Assembly (NCBI GenBank): GCA_019828595.1
Contig: JAHQRK010000003.1
Coordinates: 310,001-374,000 of the forward strand
DNA from: Aphanomyces cochlioides
Lineage: Eukaryota > Oomycota > Saprolegniomycetes > Saprolegniales > Verrucalvaceae
Direction: 5' to 3'
Length of the DNA: 64,000 bases
How positions within the stretch are numbered: position 1 is the first letter of the stretch; the number at the start of each line of letters is the position of its first letter. Below are positions 24,727-35,261 of the stretch, in pieces. Below the pieces are notes generated by a model. That model saw only the letters and a list, made by a program, of their open reading frames with translations, did no database searches and had not been told where the DNA came from. The position numbers and the translations under genes were made by a program.

Positions 24727-25242
24727 TTAGGAGATCGTGCTGACTTGGGCCAACAAGGTAGCAGCATCACTCACTTTCAATTGGCCACCAACTTCGACAT
24801 TAATCGACTTGACCACGCCGTCCTTCACCAACATCGAGTAGCGTTGACTGCGCACACCCAAGCCGTGGCCCTTGAGGCTCAACACAAGACCAGCCGCTTC
24901 GGCAAAAGCACGATCTCCATCGGCAATCATACGCACCTTGCCGCCGGTCTTTTGGTCCTTTCCCCACGCACCCATGACGAAGGCGTCGTTGACACTGAGG
25001 CACCAGATTTCATCCACACCGGCGGCCTTGAAGTCATTGTAATGTTCGACGTAGGCAGGGAGGTGGTTGTTGGAGCAGGTGGGGGTGAACGCACCAGGGA
25101 CACCGACGATAGCAATGGTCTTACCAGCGGCTTCCTTGTGGATATCAACCTTCGTGGGGGCGAGGACGCAGTCTCCTTCTTGGTCTATGACGAGTTCTTG
25201 AAGGACGAGCTGGGGCAACGAGTCTCCAACGGCAATGGTCAT
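24727..25242 (-). CDS. Peroxiredoxin, Prx5 type
   Basis: 171 aa, single exon, ATG at 25242 (MTIAVGDSLP). The peroxidatic site VPGAFTPTCSNNHLPAYVEH contains the conserved PxxxTxxC motif, and the Arg in MLVKDGVV/RSQRYS context matches the family. The length fits Prx5/type II peroxiredoxins (about 160-170 aa), which reduce H2O2 and organic peroxides using thioredoxin or glutaredoxin. The GxWGKDQKTGGKVRMIADGD and GLGVRSQRYSMLVKDGVV blocks are typical. The frame is open further upstream, with in-frame ATGs at about residues -12 and beyond. A longer form could carry a targeting peptide, but the upstream stretch has no convincing presequence. Confidence 0.9.
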   Translation of the reverse strand: MTIAVGDSLPQLVLQELVIDQEGDCVLAPTKVDIHKEAAGKTIAIVGVPGAFTPTCSNNHLPAYVEHYNDFKAAGVDEIWCLSVNDAFVMGAWGKDQKTGGKVRMIADGDRAFAEAAGLVLSLKGHGLGVRSQRYSMLVKDGVVKSINVEVGGQLKVSDAATLLAQVSTIS

Positions 25243-26131
25243 CTTGGCCTGGGATCTTACTCCAAAATGAAAATCCATTGACTGACAGTGTGAGTTTCCT
25301 CTGAATTTGAATACTGTAGATGAAATATCAAGATCTGACCAATTTGTACCAAAATTTGAATCGCCAACTTCGAGAAGTTGACAAGTGAAAATTGTGAACT
25401 TTTGATGAGCTGCCGAAGTTCCCAACGATCAAGGATAGCAGAACCCAAAAGAGTCTCGTGATGACATGTGAAGCCAAATGTCGAGTTTCGTGACGCAAAA
25501 CTTAGATTTCAGCCCTGGTATTATCATATGACAATATCGAAGCACGATGATGAAGCCAGGATTCGTCACAGACAAGAATACGAGCGGGCAAGTTATCGAG
25601 GTTCAGATCGCTGAAACAATTGCGAAGATCATGTTGACAGGACCGCGATTCGACAGGCGCAATGACTTTGCCGACGGGCGGGTCGATGCAGAAAATGATA
25701 TTCAAGAGGATTGAAAACTCGTAACCTCAACTCCTTCACTATCAAGAACTTGTTCCTGCCTTAAACAATGTTTGTGCCCTCAACTCTAACATGGTTGATG
25801 GGAACATAGAAGCCACCGGTACGACCTGGCGCGTTGATAACCTCATCCTGGAAAAAGCATGTTCCCAGCTGCACCCAACTGCAATGCGAATTCAAGGTCG
25901 CTGGTGGGAACGAAATCGAAATGCCTCTGTGTCAATGAGCATGTTTGGTTATGAAATCTCAATACGACTCCTCAAGATCCATCTCATGAAGATCGAGGAT
26001 TCGATTGTAGATTCTGTGTGGTCACAAGTGCAAACCTCCCTGATATCTGAAGTTCCTGTCGTCCTCAAATTGTACAAAGTCATCTTTACGATATCTACAA
26101 GTCTTAATTTTTATAATGCAATCATGTCCTC
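25243..26131. other. Intergenic with a possible unassigned small gene
   Basis: A plus-strand frame from about 25728 to 26132 reads like protein (PQLLHYQELVPALNN, then WRVDNLILEKACSQLHPTAM) and carries an ATG at 25791. Upstream plus-strand pieces near 25550-25710 could be a first exon, but no join keeps frame cleanly. No family is recognised. The rest holds the peroxiredoxin 5' region and the HPPD 3' region. Confidence 0.3.
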
Positions 26132-27391
26132 TTAAACATCCAACGTGCGTTCGTATTCTTCAATGGATTTGAACAATTCGGAGAAGTTGCCCTTGCCGAA
26201 GCCACCACAGCCAGCGGCTTGTTCCAAGCGACCACCAATGTCTTCCATGCAACCGACACGTTCGATGATTTCAAAGAAGCAAGTGGCACGGTCGCCCAGA
26301 GGCTTGGTGAAAATTTGGAGCAAAATACCTTGGTCATCCTTGTCGACCAACAAACCGAGTTGTTCGATTTGTTCGTATTGAGCAGGGGTGAACACATCGC
26401 CGATCTTGTTAGGGAGGTTCTTGTAGTAGTTGTCCGAAGGCTTAGGCATGAAATCGAAGCCACCCAAGTGAGTGCGCTTGCGCATTTCAGACATCGTGTG
26501 GAAAATATCGTTTGTCTTCAAGGCCATGTGTTGGAGACCAGGACCTTCATTTTGTTCCAAGAAGGTTTGAATTTGGGACTTGCGCTTCGTGCCGAAGGTG
26601 GGTTCGTTCATGGGCAACAAGATGAGTTCGTTGTTGTTGGCCAAAACCATCGAGTTCAAACCGCTGTCAACGGTACCGACATCTTCGGCCGTGAATTCAG
26701 AGAATTCGTGCCAGCCAGTGAAGTCGCACACGTAGTTGACGGCTTCCATCAAGTTGGGGACGTTGCCGACAGCGTGGTCGAGGCGTTGCAATCCAATGCT
26801 GACTTCGGGGCCTTCGACGTTTTCGTAGCCAGGCATGTAGCGGCCAGAGTAGTTGCCGCTGACGTAGCGCAACACAACATCGCCATACAATTGGACTTCG
26901 GAAAAGGTCAACGTTTCACCGGTGGTTTCGTCCTTGGTGGTCATAGGAGCCATAACAGCAATGGCACCGTTCTTAACGGAAACATCGTAGGCAACGGCAG
27001 CATCATCGACAGTAATAGCCATGGCGCGGACAGCCAAACCGTGCTTGACGCAGAATTCATGGGCGAAAGCGTTGTCGAATCCACGGTGAGGAGGAACAGA
27101 GTCGGTCTTTTGATTCAAGCGGGAGTAAGGAGCCGTGATGACAAATTGAAGCTCTCCAGACTTCAAGACATAACTGGCATACGCGTGGTTGCCCGTGCTT
27201 TGGTCCGACTTGGCAATTAACTTCAAACCAGCGCCCCACGAGAAGCGTTTGGAGACGTTGGTCGCATCTTGGCAGTAAAATTCAACGTGGTGGAACTTGT
27301 GCATGACAAACTTATCCGACATGGGGTTGTGGCGCACAAAGTTGTCGTGGCCGACGAGCGTCATCTTCTTGTTGTTCGAGGTGGCAGCCAT
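26132..27391 (-). CDS. HPD: 4-Hydroxyphenylpyruvate dioxygenase
   Basis: 419 aa, single exon, ATG at 27391. Two vicinal-oxygen-chelate halves are visible. The Fe(II) ligands are His206 (LDHAVGN), His288 (GLQHMALK) and Glu374 (CFFEIIERVG). Family blocks GFDFMPKPSDNYYKNLP, DDQGILLQIFTKPLGDR and the C-terminal GGFGKGNFSELFKSIEE are intact. The enzyme converts 4-hydroxyphenylpyruvate to homogentisate in tyrosine catabolism, and in some lineages feeds tocopherol/plastoquinone synthesis. The usual length is 380-440 aa. All catalytic residues are present, so it should be active. A long antisense frame covers most of it and is a codon-bias shadow. Confidence 0.97.
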   Translation of the reverse strand: MAATSNNKKMTLVGHDNFVRHNPMSDKFVMHKFHHVEFYCQDATNVSKRFSWGAGLKLIAKSDQSTGNHAYASYVLKSGELQFVITAPYSRLNQKTDSVPPHRGFDNAFAHEFCVKHGLAVRAMAITVDDAAVAYDVSVKNGAIAVMAPMTTKDETTGETLTFSEVQLYGDVVLRYVSGNYSGRYMPGYENVEGPEVSIGLQRLDHAVGNVPNLMEAVNYVCDFTGWHEFSEFTAEDVGTVDSGLNSMVLANNNELILLPMNEPTFGTKRKSQIQTFLEQNEGPGLQHMALKTNDIFHTMSEMRKRTHLGGFDFMPKPSDNYYKNLPNKIGDVFTPAQYEQIEQLGLLVDKDDQGILLQIFTKPLGDRATCFFEIIERVGCMEDIGGRLEQAAGCGGFGKGNFSELFKSIEEYERTLDV

Positions 27392-28003
27392 GGTGTGTTG
27401 GATGGATCTCCAATTGAAAAATGAGACGCAACTTCTCCAGGAAGGAAGATGGAAGCTTCAATTTGGAATCACATTGCAGTTGAGAATGTTGGTTTTCTCC
27501 TGAATTTGTCGATGAGCTTGCCATTGATACAATATTTGAAAGGTAAAATATTATTTTCTAGAGAATCGGTTCCACAGTTTGTCAACACGAGTTAGAATGT
27601 TTACGAATTTGATCAAGTCGAGATGTGATTTGCAATCATCAAATTTGCATTTTGATACCCTGTTCGGTGATGAGATCAACTCAGGTTTTTGGGTCAAAAC
27701 ATATGGAAAAGAGGCCAAAAACCAGGTTTTTGATGGTTTCACCGAACACGAATTTTTGGGTTTTGGGACATCGCTACAATGTCCCAAAGCCATTGGACGA
27801 CTGCCAAAAATCTCGCAAACGCCTTTAGCATTTAAATTTGTGTGTCCGGATACAGTGTATTTTTTTCTTTACCAGTCCAATTTGTGATGAAAAAATCCAA
27901 TGATTTCCACCAAAAATCACATATTTAAATGATTTTCATTGGATAAAAATATGACTTTCTAGATTTCTATTGGCTACATTATCTGGTAGCGAGAGCCAAT
28001 ATC
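27392..28003. other. Intergenic, repeat-derived, no gene seen
   Basis: The first 150 bp are the HPPD upstream region. A small hairpin (tttgggacat / atgtcccaaa, about 27763-27789) and one end of an inverted repeat (27795-27819) lie here. Plus-strand frame 27579-27887 has no recognisable domain. Confidence 0.4.
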
Positions 28004-28385
28004 AATGGTGTCGCTTCTTGTCAAGGCCATGCTCCTGAAAAGAGCGCGGCGCCAGCGTCAACGGCACTCCTTCATGATGCTCAGGCTACGTGAAATGTTG
28101 CGTGAAAGAAACTTCATATATTCAGGTGCCCTTCTCAAAAATCAGCAGGATTCTGCTTGGTACACAATGTATGCGTCGCAGGACGAGCCCTCCTTCCTCA
28201 CTACTGTTTCTCCTCCACTTTTTCCCAGACATTCCTCCCTAGTGGAAGGACGACCTTTGTTTGTTCTAGTAGAACGTCTACAGAGAGCCCCCGCCACGCT
28301 TTGCCCCGCCCACTTTCCTTGGCCACGACGACAATCAACGCCGTTCAGAAAACGAAATCCCTCAAAACTAGATTTTGTATATTAA
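28004..28385 (+). pseudogene. DDE (Harbinger/PIF-like) transposase remnant
   Basis: The frame starting at ATG 28005 includes the segment QDSAWYTMYASQDEPSFLTT, which resembles the N-terminal region of oomycete DDE-superfamily (PIF/Harbinger-like) endonucleases, where a W..MY...DE.SF.TT block precedes the catalytic core. After it the frame drifts: Pro/Arg-rich sequence lies in two overlapping frames (PSLVEGRPLFV versus LPSGRTTFV), suggesting a frameshift. The catalytic core is absent. The family call rests on this one block. Confidence 0.4.
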
Positions 28386-28423
28386 ATTTGGCAGTAAAAA
28401 ATGCGCGAGTCTTTCGCAAATCG

Positions 28424-28462
28424 CAAATTTGCGAAGACGATTTTTTGGTCTTCGCAAATTTG
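28424..28462. repeat. Perfect 15-bp hairpin
   Basis: caaatttgcgaagac (28424-28438) pairs with gtcttcgcaaatttg (28448-28462) across a 9-nt loop. It lies inside the transposon relic. Confidence 0.8.
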
Positions 28463-28603
28463 TGTGCATACTTTTATTTGAAAAATGTCTCACGAAAAAC
28501 CGGAAGAAACTTTCATTTGCGAGATTTTTGGCAGTCGTCCCATTGAAAACCTGATTTATTATTTCTACCTCTGGAGCAGTGAGCTGGGAGAGCCAGTGTG
28601 AGA

Positions 28604-28987
28604 TCATGAGGTTAGGTGAATACTACTGTCGTATCGTGTTTGACAATTGGCTTGTCGCCAGCGCAAACGATGGTTGTCAGCTTGGACGATGATGTCCTGA
28701 TTGCTATGGTGTGTGGCTCTGCGTGCAACGCAATTTCGATCATAGAACAGGACAGTGACTCGGACGAAGAAGATTATCGTGACCAACGCTTCATTCGTCC
28801 TCAGTTCGCCTTCTTTGAGTTCCTCGATTTTGTTCATTCTTGTAAGAATTGTGTTCCATCCTGTTACTTTCATGGACTTACCAGAGGCAACCATGTGCGG
28901 CATTGAGGCTACCTCTTCATAATGACGTAGGAAGGCCATGTCGATCGCTGTAGACCACTTCGCGGACGACGAGCCGCCGCCTTCCAT
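28604..28987 (-). pseudogene. Myb/SANT-like DNA-binding domain fragment
   Basis: The first ATG of this minus-strand frame is at 28987 (MEGGGSSSAKWSTAIDMAFL). The segment KWSTAIDMAFLRHYEEV...GKSMKVTGWNTILTRMN has the spaced tryptophans and helix pattern of Myb/SANT-like domains found in the accessory protein of Harbinger/PIF transposons. After that the sequence becomes unlike the family, so the domain is truncated. It lies head-on to the transposase-like remnant, consistent with the two-gene arrangement of such elements (inference). Confidence 0.45.
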
Positions 28988-29170
28988 TTCTGCTTTGAAA
29001 ACACGAGGCACTGCCGAGAACTTATATTAATCTATTGTAAAAGAGCTATAATTTTCAAGAGGATCTTGTCTCTTGCAGCAAAATCCTGTTCGATCTGCAA
29101 CTCTGACTTTTTCAAAAGACAACTGTAAATGCCCCAAAACTCATACTTTTCGTGAACTCAGTTGAAATAT

Positions 29171-29218
29171 CACGTTTTTTCACCGAACAGGGTTGGCCCT
29201 ATTCGGTGAAAAAACGTG
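29171..29218. repeat. Palindrome 1, 48 bp
   Basis: The arm cacgttttttcaccgaa pairs with ttcggtgaaaaaacgtg, and the short centre (aggg...ccct) pairs again. It is nearly perfect over its whole length. Confidence 0.85.
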
Positions 29219-29247
29219 GAAAAGCATAAATCGCGCTACAGTGTACT

Positions 29248-29284
29248 AGAGAAGTCGATGGCATATTATGCCATCGACTTCTCT
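29248..29284. repeat. Palindrome 2, 37 bp, perfect
   Basis: Two 18-bp arms (starting agagaagtcgatggcata) are exact reverse complements around a single central t. Confidence 0.9.
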
Positions 29285-29360
29285 TGACCCCAAACGAGTT
29301 TTCTGTCGCAAACATCATACAGTAATATGATGTTTGAGACAGAAAACTCGTTTGGGGTCA
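29285..29360. repeat. Palindrome 3, 35-bp arms
   Basis: The left arm 29285-29319 and right arm 29326-29360 are reverse complements with one mismatch around a 6-nt loop (cagtaa). It abuts palindrome 2 with no spacer and lies about 100 bp beyond the 3' end of the FYVE gene. Confidence 0.9.
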
Positions 29361-29456
29361 TTTTGTGGATTACAACAAGAGATATTACAACAAGACTTGG
29401 CACGCGGTTTGGTCGCAATCTACACTCTAAATGATACTAGTATTCTATTTGCCCTT

Positions 29457-31627
29457 TTATGATTCATCAGTAGTCGCCTGCCTCTTATCAATTGCAGCTT
29501 CGATGCGTTGTAATTTCTCCGCGAGCATGTTGATCTGTTGCGAGTGGTTGCCAACTGCATGGACCATTTGCACTTGTTGCTGTTGGAGCTGTGACTGTGT
29601 TCCCGTCGTCTTTTCAAGAAGTTCCATTAATGTGCCCTCCATCGACGAAAAGCCAGGTGCTGGTGGCGGATTTGTTGCTTGTGCTGCTGGCGCTTGTATG
29701 GGTTCAGGTTGTGAAACGGGCGCGGACCCCCTCTTGGATTGTTCAATCAAGTCGTCCAAATATTGAACGACCAATTGCGCGACTTCTTCAAGATGGACTT
29801 GGACATTGTGGCACTGTCTTCGTGGATTTGGATGATACACTTCGATCGCGCCAAGGATAAGTCCCGTACTGACGAGAATTGGATATGAGGCATAAAAGCC
29901 AACACGCCACTGCTTTCGCATGTACAAATTGTGGGCAAATCGAACATCTTCACCCACATCACAACAAACCAGCGGTTCTGCACTCATAATTGCATGGGGG
30001 GCAAATGCCACTTCGAACGGAACCGCCTTCTCCATGTCAATTGGACCAGATGTACCCATGAGAACAAAGTGTGACGTTGTCATGAAGCCAATTACGGCCT
30101 TTTCGCAATTGGTGTTGCTCACGAGAACGTCGCATAGTTGGTCAAACCATGGATCAGGCTGCATAAGTACTTTGGTTTGGTCCAGAGTTTCAACGCACAA
30201 GTTTTCGTTCAGTCGTCGGGGAGGCTTTGGCCAACTGTTCGCCCAGCCAAAGTCGAGCGGGAACTCTACCGACGCAGTCGTTTGAGGTTGGCACCTGTTA
30301 TCACAATCATTGCAAACACTGCAATGAGCTGTTGAAGTGGTCGTATCGGACAAATGAGTAGTATGAGAGGTGATACTCAGACGATGTTGGCTGCCTTCTG
30401 AAAGGGCACTTGCGTTTCTTGACGCTTCTTGTGATTGCTTCATGCGAACACGGCAGCGGAGGCATACTCGGACGTTGACTGCGCGGTTGATTTGGCCAAC
30501 TGTGGTGTGGATTCCGCAGCTTGTACAAACAACGCTGCCACAGAGACGACAGTGATGCTTTCGTCGAAGAGGGTTGAAGCCTTTCTCGCAAACAAAACAA
30601 TACTTCGCCGTGTCAGCATTCACCCATTTGCTTTCGTCAAGGATTTCGATCGAGCTTGAGGTGTCTTTTGATGCTTCAGAGCTGCTGTGTGAGCTCAGTG
30701 ATCGCGACAATACAGAGGCGTGGCGATTGGTCGAAGACAAATTTGCAATAGATCGTGACGTAAGCATGGCTTGTGGAAGCATAGCTTCCTTTTGTGGAGA
30801 TGAGAAGACACTGCTCGACTCAGCAGCGAGAGGCACTGGTAGGTAAATCCAGAATTTTCCCACTTCGATGAGAGTCTCAAAAACTTGGACACATGTGTTG
30901 ACGTTTTGATCTTGTGTAAAACAAAAGACTTCGCCCATTGAAAAATCTTGCGCCCAAACCAAATGATGGATAAGATTCATCGAGAGGAGCAACTGACACA
31001 GCGCTTCGGCGTCTTCGTGACTCTCTGCATATTTATTGGACACAAGGAAAGTCACAGCATCGTAGCCTAGGAAGGATTTGGCATGGAGAGGTGCTCTGAC
31101 GGGTTGGTTGTTCTTTCGAATAAGATTGTTCGACTTGGGAATGAGGCGGACGGCAGTTGGAACACCATGGATCATTTCCGTCACGATCTCTTCGTAGTCG
31201 CGGTATCGCGGGAAAGCTTCAATTTCAAGTTGCGTGTAGATATTGACATTCGCAAGAATGGCCCGGACCCATCCATCGCGGTCTTTTCTGCCCGAGACTC
31301 GGAAATTCCACTCGATCGGTGGAAGCCCGCCACCTTTGCAAACAACATCAAATCGGCGTGCAAAGTTCTCCAAGTCTTCAAAGCTTTTCATCTGCACGCC
31401 TTGTCCGAGTTCAATCGCGCCGACTTTTGCGAGCGAGCCTTCCTTTTTATACAACGACAACCATCGGCCCTACTCATCGTCGTAAAGTGTCCACATCGAC
31501 TAGACCTGTCAGAACACACCTCGATCTTGGCAAACACTGTAATCCACGACGCAAAGAGGCCTCCCTTCGTTTTAAACTCGAGGATACCAGTCTTTGGCTT
31601 CACTTGAGCAGGTATGTCCCAATTCAT
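29457..31627 (-). CDS. PH-DEP-FYVE-GAF multidomain protein
   Basis: Two exons (31627-31520 and 31469-29457, 50-nt intron) encode 706 aa. The ATG at 31627 starts MNWDIPAQVKPKTGILEF. Order: a PH domain at about 8-110, formed across the intron (KIEGRWLSLYKKEGSLAKV ... GRKDRDGWVRAILANV); a DEP-like segment at about 155-240 (AKSFLGYDAVTFLVSNKY ... GEVFCF); a FYVE zinc finger at about 320-375 (CFVCEKGFNPLRRKHHCR, then CSVVCTSC-like and RVCLRCRVRM) with the PI3P-binding RKHHCR; a GAF-like domain at about 470-600 (KAVIGFMTTSHFVLMGTSG ... GAIEVYHPN); and a Gln-rich coiled coil at the end. FYVE-GAF proteins are characteristic of oomycetes. It probably binds PI3P on endosomes and signals; the ligand of the GAF domain is unknown. 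Confidence 0.88.
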
Positions 31628-32460
31628 TCTGCTCGTAGGTCAATGAATGCGCGCACCGCCTTCTCTTGGCTGATAGACTCTGTTTCTCCCGACTAATCTC
31701 GAAAGGCGCTTGGCTTCGATACTTAAGTCAAGCTATTATGTATTCTTACCATTACTACGCGCCTAGCCAGACGCTTTCTGGCAAGGTTACACGGACCCGC
31801 GTCCCGAGGCGCCAAGACTGACAACCTTACAGAATTCAAGTTGTTTCCCCCACAATGCGACATGTCATCGACCCCATGATGCCATACGTTAGAGTAAAGT
31901 ACAAAACTTAATATGCACAATCTTTTATTCAAAAATCGGTAAGGAATCAGAATTAGGGCGATGGGAAATTTGATACAATTTCATAGATAAATTAGCTTAT
32001 ATTTTGTACAACTTAGTGATACACACGCATGATGAAGCGTAGCACACCCAACATGTGTATCAGGGCATTGCAACCTTGGTGGATTTTTGAAGTGTGCATG
32101 GTTGTTCATTCTGTCATCTATCAAAGCTGTGCATTGAGATGTGGCCACATGCGTTTCCCGACCACGAGGAGCCCTCCCATGATCTCCATATGCTAGATCG
32201 AATGGATGGTTCCCGTGAACACAAAAGAAATGTGTCGTCGCCGCGACCAAATGGTTGAAAATGGTTGGTCGAGTTGATTTACTGACCACACGAGTTGAGT
32301 GGGGATAAATGTCGTCTCCAAAATCTGGTCGACAAAAAGAGTGGGCAGCCATTGGAAGACGTTCAACATCCACTGTGTCGGCTGCAGAATAGTGACAAGA
32401 GAAAGTATGATATCACATTTTGAAATTCCTCCCGTCGTCAATCAATCAAAATTAACTATA
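31628..32460. other. Intergenic, repeat-derived
   Basis: Upstream of the FYVE gene. Two overlapping minus-strand frames (about 31981-32441) are open but switch between each other and match nothing I recognise. A block around 32408-32438 (gatatcacatttt ... cctcccgtcg) resembles 40328-40358. Confidence 0.4.
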
Positions 32461-32470
32461 CTGTCGTGTG
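32461..32470 (+). repeat. Left target-site duplication of the MULE
   Basis: ctgtcgtgtg directly abuts the left terminal repeat and is repeated exactly at 36909-36918 outside the right terminal repeat. Confidence 0.92.
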
Positions 32471-32585
32471 GAGCAATTCCACAATATCGAACGTTTGAGC
32501 CGAACGAGCCACAACGTCGAACGTCTCTGATGATACAAATACACCATTTCCATGAGATCGAACGTCACCAGATAATGCAAGATGT
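32471..32585 (+). repeat. Left terminal inverted repeat of the MULE
   Basis: Matches the reverse complement of 36797-36908 with a few mismatches, including an uninterrupted block around ctctgatgatacaaatac. Confidence 0.9.
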
Positions 32586-32902
32586 TGACCGGTGGATATA
32601 GAGAATGGAATCGCCAATGCATTCCAAGGCGAGTGTAGATCTAGAGACTCTGTGTACTCAGATTAAACGTGGCTTAAATTAGAATATATTCTAAACGTTA
32701 GTGTAACGGAAGATCAGTTGCTATCACTGTTGGTAGAAAGATTCCTTTCCAAAGCAGCATCACCGAAGAGCCTCTGCCTGCCGTCGTACAGCTCAGTACA
32801 GCAAACTACACAGGTGTTTATGAGCATGTAACCTTCGATTCGTGTCCATCCTGGTATGTCAGATAAGCTTAAAGCCTTGGTATTGAAATAAACACAAGCC
32901 AA

Positions 32903-35066
32903 ATGATTTCGTGGGATGAATGTCGCCACAGAGCGAAACAATTAGCACTACGGGGAGGCTTTCAAGTCACATGGTCAGGATCTGGAAGACACAGGACATG
33001 GCGTTGCCGTGTCGAGGGATGTACTTTTTTTATTAAAACTAACAAGACGAAGGATGCAAAGGTAAACAAGCTTGTTTACATCGTTTGTGACCACAAACTT
33101 CGTCTAGATAAACATAACACAGCTCAATCTTCCCCACAGCCATAGTTTGAACGACATTAATTCCTACGATCCTATAGGTGTGTACTAGACTTATTTGCTG
33201 CATGCACGTTGACGCGAAACTAGTCATCAATGCCAACCCTCGTAACAATAGCAGTGGTTTAAACACAAGTTTGCAGGCATTACTCAACAATGATTCTGAA
33301 GTCGCCTCGGATGCTGGAGGCAAAGACATCAATGATGAAGTAGAAATGAGTGCTACATCTAAACGAAAGAAATCACATTACACGCGCAACACGACATTGG
33401 ACGCTAATGAGGTGATGCTGTTAATCAAAACAATTTTAAAATTAGTGAATCGTTGGCTGCAAGTGTAGTCGTTAAATTCATGCATCATCGACCAATGGTG
33501 GAATCGAGCATGGCAACGGTGAGTTGTGCGTTGGTGCGAAATGCTTTAAAGCTGCATTATGGTATCGATTCGAAGAAGAGCTTTACATCTAAAGTAAAGA
33601 ATATTGCACATACAGCAATAAATGGAACCGTTGAAGACGGCTATCAAAAACTAAGACTTTATTTGCAATGCTTATCGAGGGATAATCCAGGTAGATTTGT
33701 GGCTATCATAATGGATGTCGAAATAATGTAATTAGGATCACATTGGGCATTTGAAACCTTTCAAAATGGAGAGTTTCGGCGATGTTTCTTCATGCCTGGA
33801 TGCATGAAAGACTCCTTCGTGATGTGTAAGCTGGTTATATTGTTGGATGGCTGTCACTTGAAAGGAATATACAACATAACAGGGGTGTTTTTGACAGCAA
33901 CTGCAAAAGATGGATCAAACCACAACATCTTGTGTGTGTTAGCAATAGTACGGACTGAATCCAAAGACAACTGGATTTGGTTCCTAGAGCGATTAAAAGC
34001 CTGTCAGCTTGGAGTCGGGGAGAAATTGCTTTTTGTATCAGACAGAGATAAAGGTAGAAAAAGCAGTGAACTTAAGAGGTTATCACTATATCTTAGGACT
34101 ACAGAAAGCCGTCGAAATATTTTTTCCAAACTCAAAACACCGCTACTGTATGCACCATATATACATGAATTTGATTGCCAAAAAGATCAAAGGTTCGCCT
34201 GAAGACAAGAGTGCAATTTTTGCTCTGTCACATGCTCGAACACAGAAAATAAAGCGCGAACAAATAGATAAACTGTCGAGAACCTGACCGTCCGCACACA
34301 AATACCTCATGAAAATTCAACCAGGTTGAAATAGTGATATTTACATTTGAGTCCTCATGATAATTACATTAGGAACAGATAGCTGGATACAATGCGACAT
34401 AAATCTATCAGGCTTTGCAACGTTTGCATTAAATACGTCAAATGCTGCCGAGGAAAATAATCAATGGCTTGGCTTTCTCATACGATCGTCTGACCCAGTG
34501 AATGCATTTTATGGTTATATGATGAAGCTTCTGAAAAAATTTGAACTTATGCGTGCAAGATTAAAGAAAATACCTCCACACAACTTGGGTATGGCAGCAA
34601 GTGCAGCGGTTGATCATTCAATGCAATTAGCCTCCCATTATATTGTAAGTTTTTCCAGCACAAATATATTACAATGCTATATCTTAGGCTAAGCCAGTGT
34701 CGGGAAATTAATCTCATCCTTTGAATGGAGGAAAATTTATTGTACATCATACTACCGTCTCAGACGAGTCTACGATTATGAATCATGTTGATATTGTTAC
34801 TCGAAATTGCTCATGCGGACGATGGCAGGACAACCTTCTACCTTGCCATCATGCATTTGCTGCAACAAAAACCCATGGTAATATATTCCTTCTTGCATTC
34901 AGGTGGTGTCATGGTGCAATGTGTAATAGTTTTCCCGCAATTTTACAAAGCAAGTGCCCAACAAATGTTATATGCACGATTGGTATTTCCGTCTCGAATT
35001 GACGAGCTTATTTCAGATATAAGCGTTTTACCACCCGCACAATTGACGACGAATAGAAACAAGTAG
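32903..35066 (+). pseudogene. MULE transposase, intron-bearing, with in-frame stops
   Basis: The N-terminal segment at 32903 (WRCRVEGCTFFIKT) is a FLYWCH/zinc-finger-like domain. Then follow a MULE linker, the DDE core with LVILLDGCHLKG (first Asp) and LLFVSDRDKG (second Asp), a CMHHIYMNL helix, the TSNAAEENN block, and a SWIM finger (NCSCGRWQDNLLPCHH). The C terminus ends FYKASAQQMLYARLVFPSR and LPPAQLT. Introns restore homology at 33691-33736, 34053-34095, 34309-34365 (approximate), 34644-34688 and about 34880-34931. However, a TGA at 34285 and a TAA at about 34708 interrupt conserved parts, and no join fixes a frame change near 33430. This copy is probably not autonomous. Confidence 0.8.
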
Positions 35067-35261
35067 GCATTGATTGCTCGAAGTGTATTTGAAAACGTAG
35101 GCCGGGCCCCCCACCCAAAAAGAGGATGAAGTCACATGGAATATTTTGATTTCACACAGTACACTCTATATGTTGAACATTACATTTTCTCCGTCTGAAA
35201 GCCTCAGCTCTTGATTACTCTTGCAAATATATTTTATTCATATTTTCACCAATAGATAATA

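Larger units (their letters stand above)
27795..28540. repeat. 25-bp inverted repeat pair bounding a transposon relic
   Basis: The 25 bp at 27795-27819 (beginning ggacgactgccaaaaatc) recur as an exact reverse complement at 28516-28540. The interval contains the transposase-like remnant and an internal hairpin. The pair may be terminal or subterminal repeats of a decayed DNA transposon. Confidence 0.65.

Noticed and set aside
24745..25281. 178-codon frame antisense to the peroxiredoxin
   Set aside because: The peroxiredoxin frame has the full active-site signature; this one matches nothing.
26219..27220. 333-codon plus-strand frame over the HPPD gene
   Set aside because: HPPD has all metal ligands in the other strand; this frame shows only low-complexity Val/Gly/His composition typical of an antisense shadow.
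29171..29360. CRISPR-like array
   Set aside because: The three palindromes differ in sequence and have no regular spacers; the host is eukaryotic.
31741..31860. Possible tRNA or rRNA fragment in a GC-richer patch
   Set aside because: No cloverleaf with T-loop (GTTCRAN) and acceptor pairing could be drawn.
31981..32373. 130-codon minus-strand frame left of the MULE
   Set aside because: Starts without ATG in a repeat-rich spacer, overlaps another open frame, and has no recognisable family.
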